Assembly: GCA_017435185.1 (NCBI GenBank) | Contig: JAFSFN010000035.1 | Span: forward strand, 1-5,971 | Direction: 5' to 3' | Length of the DNA: 5,971 nt | DNA from: Clostridia bacterium | GTDB taxonomy: Bacteria; Bacillota; Clostridia; Christensenellales; CAG-138 | Shown here: positions 1 to 4,006 of the stretch, piece after piece | How the letters are laid out: the number at the start of each line of letters is the position of its first letter | Position numbering within the stretch: position 1 is the stretch's first letter | Notes under the pieces: model-generated | What the model was told of the DNA's origin: nothing | Databases searched by the model: none | The model's input: the letters and a program-made list of their open reading frames with translations, nothing else | Program-made: the position numbers and the translations under genes

Positions 1-1171
1 CCGGTACGCCGTTGGGACATTCTTCGCCTGTTTCGGGGTCGATTATCTTTGCTTCGCAATACGGCATACGCTTGCCCACGGTCGAAACACGCAGTGCCAC
101 CGAATCCGTCGTTGCACTCATGGTTATTGCAGGTGAACTCTCTGTCAAGCCGTATGTTATGCAGATCTCACTCATGTGCATTTTGTCGATGACTTCCTGC
201 ATGACCTTCTCAGGACAAGGCGAGCCTGCCATGATGCCTGTACGCATATGCGACAGGTCAAACTTTTCAAAATCGGGATGTGCAAGCATTGATATGAACA
301 TCGTGGGCACACCGTGTACCGCCGTACACTTCTCTGCCTGCAATGATTCAAGCACTCTTATCGCCGAAAACTGCTCGACCATTACCATTGTTGTGCCGTG
401 TGTGACAGATGCCATGACGCCCAGCACACAACCGAAGCAGTGGAAAAGCGGAACGGGAATGCACAACCTGTCCTTTTCACTAAACGCCATACAGTCGCCT
501 ATGAAGCGGCCGTTGTTAACAATGTTATAGTGTGTTAGCATGACACCCTTGGGGAAACCTGTAGTACCCGAAGTGTACTGCATATTGACAACATCGTGAA
601 TGTCGATGCTTCTTTCAACCTCGTACAGTTCTTCTTCGCTCACGCTCTCGGCCATTTTGTAAAGTTCATCCCAGTGGAACATGCCCTTGGGCGTATCTTC
701 TTTGTTGCCTATATATAGAATACTTTTTAGGAAAGGTAGATTTTCGTCGTTTATCTCGCCCGGCTTTGTCTCGCTCAATGACGGTATAAGCTCGTTTATG
801 GTCTCTATATAGTTGTTGCCCTTTACCTCACCGACCATGGCAAGAACTTTTGTGTCACTCTGCTTCAAGAGATATTCTATCTCAAGCAGTTTGTAGTTGG
901 TGTTGACAGTGACCATTGTCGCACCTATCTTTGCCGTAGCAAACATAAGTATCATCCATTCGGGTTCATTAGTTGCCCAAACGGCCACTTTATCGCCTTT
1001 TTTAACGCCCATAGCCATGAAGCCCCTTGCCGCTTCATCGACTATTTCTCTGAATTGAGAGTATGTCTTTCTGAAGTCGCGGCTCGTGTAAACCACGGCG
1101 TCATTGTCAGGAAAACGCTCAGCCATTTTGTTGAGCAGATCTCCCAGTGTAATTTCCCAAAGTCCTTCCAT
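1..1171 (-). CDS. AMP-forming acyl-CoA synthetase (AMP-binding enzyme), N-terminal 390 residues, runs off left edge
   Basis: ANL-superfamily ligase that activates a carboxylic acid, most likely a medium- or long-chain fatty acid, with ATP to an acyl-adenylate and then to the CoA thioester in the cytosol. I translated the whole minus strand from ATG 1171-1169 and found one open frame to base 1. Visible motifs are the phosphate-binding loop YTSGTTGFPKG (residues 199-209), VPLFHCFG (about 240-247), a VHGVPTMF segment (about 285-292) and the adenine/Mg motif YGLTESSP (340-347). The hinge and C-terminal lid domain with the catalytic lysine lie beyond the left edge; family members are usually about 550 residues. 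AGGAGG at 1188-1183 lies 11 nt before the start and a promoter lies upstream, so it is probably the first or only gene of its transcript. Substrate cannot be read from the sequence; FadD-like is the best guess, and a CoA ligase for another acid remains possible. Confidence 0.93.
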   Translation of the reverse strand, partial: MEGLWEITLGDLLNKMAERFPDNDAVVYTSRDFRKTYSQFREIVDEAARGFMAMGVKKGDKVAVWATNEPEWMILMFATAKIGATMVTVNTNYKLLEIEYLLKQSDTKVLAMVGEVKGNNYIETINELIPSLSETKPGEINDENLPFLKSILYIGNKEDTPKGMFHWDELYKMAESVSEEELYEVERSIDIHDVVNMQYTSGTTGFPKGVMLTHYNIVNNGRFIGDCMAFSEKDRLCIPVPLFHCFGCVLGVMASVTHGTTMVMVEQFSAIRVLESLQAEKCTAVHGVPTMFISMLAHPDFEKFDLSHMRTGIMAGSPCPEKVMQEVIDKMHMSEICITYGLTESSPAITMSATTDSVALRVSTVGKRMPYCEAKIIDPETGEECPNGVP

Positions 1172-1212
1172 AGGACTTGCTACCTCCTGTTGTGCCAAAT
1201 ATGCGTTCTTAT

Positions 1213-1242
1213 ATTGTAATATCGTTCTGCGCAATATGTCAA
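1213..1242 (-). promoter_or_regulatory. Vegetative-type promoter of the acyl-CoA synthetase gene
   Basis: Read on the minus strand, a perfect -35 TTGACA (1242-1237) is followed after 18 bp by -10 TACAAT (1218-1213). The predicted start near 1206 gives a leader of about 35 nt with AGGAGG before the ATG at 1171. Position and strength fit a sigma-A promoter dedicated to this gene. Confidence 0.72.
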
Positions 1243-1247
1243 CACTT

Positions 1248-1265
1248 GAAGAAAATGTTTTCTTC
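1248..1265. promoter_or_regulatory. 18-bp perfect palindrome just upstream of the ligase promoter (possible operator)
   Basis: GAAGAAAA-TG-TTTTCTTC is a perfect inverted repeat with 8-bp arms. Its near edge is 5 bp from the -35 box of the ligase promoter. Such a position suits a dimeric regulator (activator or repressor), but no regulator gene is in view. A-rich/T-rich palindromes also arise easily in AT-rich spacers, so the role is inference. Confidence 0.4.
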
Positions 1266-1269
1266 TTTA

Positions 1270-1295
1270 ATATGTGGGGTTCATATGTGGGGTTC
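1270..1295. repeat. Perfect tandem duplication of a 13-bp unit
   Basis: The unit ATATGTGGGGTTC occurs at 1270-1282 and again, identical and directly adjacent, at 1283-1295. The second copy supplies the left arm of the first hairpin of repeat copy A. It looks like a slippage or insertion-linked duplication at the outer edge of the repeat element. Confidence 0.85.
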
Positions 1296-1337
1296 CACCC
1301 CACACCCCGGTCGCTTTTGAAAAAAGCGACGGAAAAC
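1288..1337 (+). repeat. Double-hairpin repeat, copy A
   Basis: Two consecutive hairpins separated by a CCCCG tract. Hairpin 1 is TGTGGGGT/ACCCCACA (1286-1293 with 1297-1304, loop TCC). Hairpin 2 is GTCGCTTTT/AAAAGCGAC (1310-1318 with 1322-1330, loop GAA). The same arrangement recurs on the opposite strand as copy B (1465-1415): TGGGG, 5 variable bases, CCCCA, 2 variable bases, CCCCG, then a stem with a CTTTT...GAAAAAAG core. Differences between copies fall in matching stem positions. It looks like a dispersed intergenic palindromic element (REP/MITE-like); no transposase is present. Confidence 0.65.
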
Positions 1338-1342
1338 CAATA

Positions 1343-1388
1343 AAGCAACAAAAAATAAGGCAATTAATTGCCTTATTTTTTATTGCTT
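1343..1388. terminator. 46-nt near-perfect palindrome, bidirectional terminator-like
   Basis: The centre lies between 1365 and 1366, with 16 perfect base pairs (1350-1381), one mismatch (C1349/A1382) and 6 more pairs out to 1343-1388. The core AAGGCAATTAATTGCCTT is flanked by an A-tract on the left and a T-tract on the right, so both strands give a stem followed by U residues. It sits midway between the inverted repeat copies A and B and may be the centre of one large inverted element rather than the terminator of a particular gene. Confidence 0.6.
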
Positions 1389-1414
1389 GGGTATTTTTAT
1401 TATTTCCCCCCATT

Positions 1415-1465
1415 GTTTTTGACGACTTTTTTCAAAAAGTCGGCGGGGCATGGGGCAGCGCCCCA
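1415..1465 (-). repeat. Double-hairpin repeat, copy B (inverted relative to copy A)
   Basis: On the minus strand from 1465 the order matches copy A. Hairpin 1 is ATGGGGC/GCCCCAT on the plus strand (1450-1456 with 1460-1466, loop AGC). A CCCCG tract follows, then hairpin 2, CGACTTTTT/AAAAAGTCG (plus strand 1423-1431 with 1434-1442). Relative to copy A, the T:A pair closing hairpin 1 is replaced by C:G and the hairpin 2 stem ends also differ while still pairing. A and B face each other across the central palindrome. Confidence 0.65.
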
Positions 1466-1470
1466 TAACT

Positions 1471-1503
1471 AAAAGTCGTGGGGGTCAAAGGGGCAGCGCA
1501 CCA
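1471..1503 (-). repeat. Partial, degenerate third copy of the double-hairpin repeat
   Basis: The minus strand from 1503 reads TGGTGCGCTGCCCC, then a CCCCC tract, then CGACTTTT, and stops. The first part matches copy B (TGGGGCGCTGCCCC) with one change, and the end matches the start of the copy B second stem. It lies in the same orientation as copy B and 5 bp from it, so this looks like a truncated tandem duplication. Confidence 0.5.
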
Positions 1504-1506
1504 TAA

Positions 1507-1539
1507 TAAAAAATCGCCCAAGAATCTGTTCTTGAGCGA
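1507..1539 (-). terminator. Second (distal) intrinsic terminator for rpsT
   Basis: In minus-strand RNA, UCGC-U-CAAGAA (1539-1529) pairs with UUCUUG-G-GCGA (1524-1514) around a CAGA loop, followed by a U6 tract (1513-1508) and AUUAU. One position is a U.G wobble in minus-strand RNA but a C/A mismatch in plus-strand RNA, so the structure is built for the minus strand. It lies about 70-100 nt past the rpsT stop, behind the first terminator. Confidence 0.6.
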
Positions 1540-1550
1540 AAGCGAAGCAG

Positions 1551-1577
1551 AAAAAACCAACATATACAGTTGGTTTT
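1551..1577 (-). terminator. Intrinsic terminator of rpsT
   Basis: On the minus strand AAAACCAAC (1577-1569) pairs with GTTGGTTTT (1561-1553) around a 7-nt loop, and the T-tract continues to 1551. It begins 35 nt after the rpsT stop codon, a typical distance for an intrinsic terminator. Confidence 0.75.
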
Positions 1578-1611
1578 ATTCAAATATATTTAATTGGAGC
1601 AAATGGCAAAA

Positions 1612-1875
1612 TTACTTAGCGGCGGCGTACTTGACCGTCAACTGAGCCTTTTTGCGTGAAGCTGCGTTCTTATGGATAACACCCTTTGAAGCTGCCTTAT
1701 CGACCATGCTGACTGCATTGGTGTATGAGCTTTCCAACTCGGACTTTTCGCCCTTAGCCACTACCTGCTCAAACGACTTAACAGCCGTCTTCATGCGGGA
1801 AGTAATTATACGGTTACGAAGGTTCTTTTTTGCTGTTACGCTGACGCGCTTAATTGCTGACTTATGGTTTGCCAA
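1612..1875 (-). CDS. rpsT: Small ribosomal subunit protein S20, TTG start
   Basis: Primary 16S rRNA-binding protein of the 30S subunit. The product is 87 residues, normal for S20. It begins MANHKSAIKR, has a Lys/Arg-rich helical body, and carries the family signature KGVIHKNAASRKKAQLT near residues 64-80. I chose TTG at 1875-1873 because it gives the family N terminus and has AGGAG (1890-1886) 10 nt upstream. The in-frame ATG at 1908 would add 11 unrelated residues and lies at the predicted transcription start, so it is not usable. E. coli rpsT also starts at UUG and is translationally autoregulated, which makes the codon choice meaningful, though autoregulation here is inference. It is a single-gene transcript, divergent from gpr and followed by two terminators. 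Confidence 0.95.
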   Translation of the reverse strand: MANHKSAIKRVSVTAKKNLRNRIITSRMKTAVKSFEQVVAKGEKSELESSYTNAVSMVDKAASKGVIHKNAASRKKAQLTVKYAAAK

Positions 1876-1899
1876 AATAAATTCACTCCTGTCTTTTTT

Positions 1900-1913
1900 C
1901 TCGAACATTCGAG
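1900..1913. promoter_or_regulatory. 14-bp palindrome abutting the rpsT -10 box
   Basis: CTCGAA-CA-TTCGAG, perfect 6-bp arms, lies directly next to the -10 hexamer (1914-1919) and spans the predicted transcription start near 1907. It could be an operator or an initiation-region structure. It does not match the Bacillus LexA box CGAAC-N4-GTTCG. Function unknown. Confidence 0.35.
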
Positions 1914-1942
1914 ATTATATCACGCTTCAATGCTTATTGCAA
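1914..1942 (-). promoter_or_regulatory. Sigma-A-type promoter of rpsT
   Basis: On the minus strand -35 TTGCAA (1942-1937), a 17-bp spacer, and consensus -10 TATAAT (1919-1914). The start near 1907 gives a leader of about 30 nt before the TTG codon, with AGGAG in place. The strong -10 suits a ribosomal protein gene. It lies in the 137-bp gap shared with divergent gpr. Confidence 0.8.
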
Positions 1943-2012
1943 GCAAATTTATCAATAATAATTCGCTTTTTGGCAAAGAATATTTTTATAACAACACATA
2001 AGGAGATAATTC

Positions 2013-2930
2013 ATGCCTATCTATACTGATTTAGCATTGGAATCAAGAGAGCTTAACCCCGACATACAAGGTGTGACCGAGGACAGCGAACAAGCAGGTC
2101 GCGTCGGAATAACACGCATTGAAGTGACCACTTCTGAGGCGGCACAGAAACTTCAAAAGTGCATGGGCAAATATATAACGCTTGACGCACCCGAACTTTC
2201 TTCCCGTCCTCTCGACCTTTTTGAAGAAATGACACATACTTTTGCCAAGGAGCTGATGCAGTTCACCGACCGTTTGAGCGACAACGCCACAATACTTGTT
2301 GTGGGCCTCGGAAATCGCTATATAACGCCCGACTCACTCGGTCCGAGAGTTGCAGAGCAGGTCTATGTGACGAGGCAGATAACCACCTATCTTCCCGACG
2401 CCATAGACCATCCCGTAAGGGCGGTATGCGCCGTTTGCCCCGGTGTAATGGGCGTTACGGGCGTTGAGACCCTCGAGATAGTAAAAGGCGTTGTAAGAAG
2501 CATACAGCCCGATTTGGTGATAGCCATTGACTCACTTGCTTCAAGGCGTGCAGACCGCATAAGCACCACATTACAGCTCACTGACACAGGTATAAACCCG
2601 GGCTCGGGCATCGGTAACACGAGAGCCGGCATAAACAGCGAAGTTTTGGGCGTGCCCGTATTGGCGGTAGGCGTACCGCTCGTGGTATTCGCTTCCACCA
2701 TAGCCAAGGATACGATAAGCATGATAGCCGACGAAACAGGACTGCACAAAGACGAAGAAAAGCTGCTGAATCTTGCCGAGAAAGTCATAAACGAAAACAT
2801 CGGGCCCATGATAGTCACGCCCAAGGATATAGACAGCATAGTTCAGGACATGGCAAAAATAATCGCCGACGGAATGAATCTTGCATTTTTCAAAGACAAT
2901 TACAACGAAGTGCGTTCACTCATCGCATAA
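2013..2930 (+). CDS. gpr: GPR germination protease (SASP-degrading aspartic endopeptidase)
   Basis: Initiates degradation of small acid-soluble spore proteins during germination; made as a zymogen in the forespore. The 305-residue protein matches peptidase family A25. VVGLGNRYITPDSLGP (96-111) and VIAIDSLASR (169-178) carry Asp107 and Asp173, equivalent to catalytic Asp127 and Asp193 of the Bacillus megaterium enzyme by my alignment. CPGVMGVTGVET (142-153), GINPGSGIGN (193-202) and the C-terminal MIVTPKDID (266-274) are also typical. It is shorter than the roughly 370-residue Bacillus protein, mainly because a loop before the MIVTPKDID motif is missing and the N terminus is short. The self-cleavage-like site TD-LALE (residues 5-10) follows only four residues. 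AAGGAG at 2000-2005 lies 7 nt before ATG. I see no convincing forespore promoter upstream. spoIIP follows after 42 bp. Confidence 0.96.
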   Translation: MPIYTDLALESRELNPDIQGVTEDSEQAGRVGITRIEVTTSEAAQKLQKCMGKYITLDAPELSSRPLDLFEEMTHTFAKELMQFTDRLSDNATILVVGLGNRYITPDSLGPRVAEQVYVTRQITTYLPDAIDHPVRAVCAVCPGVMGVTGVETLEIVKGVVRSIQPDLVIAIDSLASRRADRISTTLQLTDTGINPGSGIGNTRAGINSEVLGVPVLAVGVPLVVFASTIAKDTISMIADETGLHKDEEKLLNLAEKVINENIGPMIVTPKDIDSIVQDMAKIIADGMNLAFFKDNYNEVRSLIA

Positions 2931-2933
2931 TAA

Positions 2934-2969
2934 AAAAATCCTCCGCATAATTATCTGTGGAGGATTTTT
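2934..2969 (+). terminator. gpr-spoIIP intergenic hairpin: terminator-like stem that contains the spoIIP Shine-Dalgarno
   Basis: AAAAATCCTCC (2934-2944) pairs perfectly with GGAGGATTTTT (2959-2969). GCA (2945-2947) extends the stem with UGU (2956-2958) including one G.U, leaving an 8-nt loop. The right arm ends in only five U residues before AAT. GGAGGA (2959-2964) is also the Shine-Dalgarno of spoIIP, 8 nt before its ATG. The structure can therefore act as a weak terminator after gpr, an RBS-masking hairpin for spoIIP, or both. Confidence 0.7.
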
Positions 2970-2972
2970 AAT

Positions 2973-3959
2973 ATGCAAAAGAAAGTATTTGTTCGCCGCA
3001 GCAGTAAAACTGCACTCAAAAAACAGTATATCCCGATATTTTATTCATCTGCCGCACTCATCTGCACAATTATTTTGTGCATTCAGAGTTTCACGGGCGG
3101 AAAAAACGACATATTTTTTGAACTTCTGTCGTTCAAAATGCCTTTCATATACGGCATGAGCGATATTGAAGATGTTGAAAACGACGCTTCGCTTTCAAAC
3201 CGCAGTTCCGCTTCCGACGACCTTGTTATCGAGCTGTTGGGCAAAAGCGATATAAAAAACCTTACTGCAAAGAGCAATTCCGAACCCACAATACTCATTT
3301 ATCACACTCACACCACCGAGGCATACACGCAAACCGACGGTTATGAATATGAAGAAACCACACAATGGCGCACCGATGATACCGACAAGAGCATCGTTGC
3401 CGTGGGCGAAAAACTCTGCACTCTGCTGCATGAAAAATACGGTCTTTGTGTCATTCACGACACCACAGACCATGAGCCGCCAAAGCTATCCACCTCATAT
3501 TCACGCTCCGTCAAAACCATGGAAGAATATAAAGAAAAATATCCCTCCCTCGTCATGTTCATAGATGTGCATCGTGACGCTTACGGAAGCGGCGATGACG
3601 GACTTGACGATGTGGCAACAATAGACGGCAAGGAATGTGCAAAGCTCATGTTCGTTGTCGGTACAGGCAAGGGCGCAACAGGAAACGGCTTTGACGAAAT
3701 GCCTGATTTTGAATCAAACTATGCCTTAGCCGAGACGATAACCAACACTCTCAATGAGTTTGATGACGCTCTCACACGCAAAATACGAGTGAAAAGCGGG
3801 CGTTACAATCAGCACATAAGCGACAGTTGTCTGCTTGTCGAAGTCGGTCATAATGCCAACTCGCTTGAACAGGCACTCAATTCCGTTGATTATCTTGCCG
3901 CCGCCATAGCTTCTGCCGCCCTTTCGCCATCGAGCCGTCAGCTTGATTTTTCAGCCTGA
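2973..3959 (+). CDS. spoIIP: Stage II sporulation protein P (SpoIIP), engulfment peptidoglycan hydrolase
   Basis: Membrane-anchored amidase/endopeptidase that works with SpoIID and SpoIIM to thin septal peptidoglycan and drive engulfment of the forespore. The 328 residues comprise a basic N terminus (1-18), one transmembrane segment (about 19-40, IPIFYSSAALICTIILCIQS), a low-complexity linker (about 60-105) and the hydrolase domain (about 105-318). Conserved motifs are LIYHTHTTEAY (108-118; His111, His113), FIDVHRDA (196-203; His200), and LLVEVGHNANS (287-297; Glu290, His293), the likely zinc and catalytic residues. Slightly shorter than the roughly 400-residue B. subtilis protein. The ATG has GGAGGA 8 nt upstream, but that sequence is the 3' arm of a strong hairpin. 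The gpr-spoIIP order is conserved in spore formers. No terminator is visible after the stop. Confidence 0.94.
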   Translation: MQKKVFVRRSSKTALKKQYIPIFYSSAALICTIILCIQSFTGGKNDIFFELLSFKMPFIYGMSDIEDVENDASLSNRSSASDDLVIELLGKSDIKNLTAKSNSEPTILIYHTHTTEAYTQTDGYEYEETTQWRTDDTDKSIVAVGEKLCTLLHEKYGLCVIHDTTDHEPPKLSTSYSRSVKTMEEYKEKYPSLVMFIDVHRDAYGSGDDGLDDVATIDGKECAKLMFVVGTGKGATGNGFDEMPDFESNYALAETITNTLNEFDDALTRKIRVKSGRYNQHISDSCLLVEVGHNANSLEQALNSVDYLAAAIASAALSPSSRQLDFSA

Positions 3960-3967
3960 GCGCAAAA

Positions 3968-3998
3968 TTGACAAAAGTATGATTTTATACTACAGTAT
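3968..3998 (+). promoter_or_regulatory. Candidate MATE-gene promoter with overlapping AGTAT/ATACT half-sites
   Basis: A perfect -35 TTGACA (3968-3973), 17-bp spacer, and -10 TACAGT (3991-3996, 4 of 6 consensus). Three half-sites overlap it: AGTAT (3976-3980), ATACT (3987-3991) and AGTAT (3994-3998). The last two form ATACTACAGTAT, a 5-bp-arm palindrome over the -10. This suggests a repressor site as is common for efflux genes, but no regulator gene is adjacent. A normal start point would fall within 0-6 nt of the ATG at 4007. Confidence 0.45.
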
Positions 3999-4006
3999 TC
4001 AGCGTT

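Larger units (their letters stand above)
1172..1611. other. Gene-free spacer between ligase and rpsT, rich in repeats and hairpins
   Basis: About 440 bp without a credible gene. Short open frames here (plus strand, around 1104-1343 and 1274-1468) run through repeats and hairpins, lack ribosome binding sites and resemble no family. The spacer holds the ligase leader and promoter, a palindrome, a 13-bp tandem duplication, a double-hairpin repeat in inverted copies, a long central palindrome and two rpsT terminators, each listed separately. Confidence 0.8.

Noticed and set aside
12..530. Plus-strand open frame of 172 codons at the left end
   Set aside because: It is antisense to the continuous acyl-CoA synthetase frame, which shows all expected motifs; the plus-strand product resembles no family and has no ribosome binding site.
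1104..1468. Two short plus-strand open frames in the ligase-rpsT spacer
   Set aside because: They run through the ligase start region, promoter and hairpin repeats, have no ribosome binding site, and their products are repeat translations.
1270..1503. CRISPR array
   Set aside because: The repeats are inverted, few and contiguous, with no regular unique spacers.
1873..1908. Longer S20 starting at ATG 1908
   Set aside because: The start lies at the predicted transcription start, has no ribosome binding site, and adds residues absent from the S20 family.
1900..1913. LexA/SOS box at the rpsT promoter
   Set aside because: The Bacillus-type box needs CGAAC-N4-GTTCG; the palindrome here has only a 2-bp centre and the arms do not match.
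1909..2012. Sigma-F or sigma-G promoter for gpr
   Set aside because: I looked for a GNATR-type -35 and CATNNTA-type -10 at proper spacing; only weak fragments occur, so I did not call one.
2387..2839. Minus-strand open frame of 150 codons opposite gpr
   Set aside because: Shadow of gpr codon bias; no start signal and no recognisable motifs, while gpr is well supported.
2880..2960. Sigma-E promoter for spoIIP inside the gpr 3' end
   Set aside because: CATAATAA-like stretches resemble a sigma-E -10 but have no acceptable -35 at the right distance.
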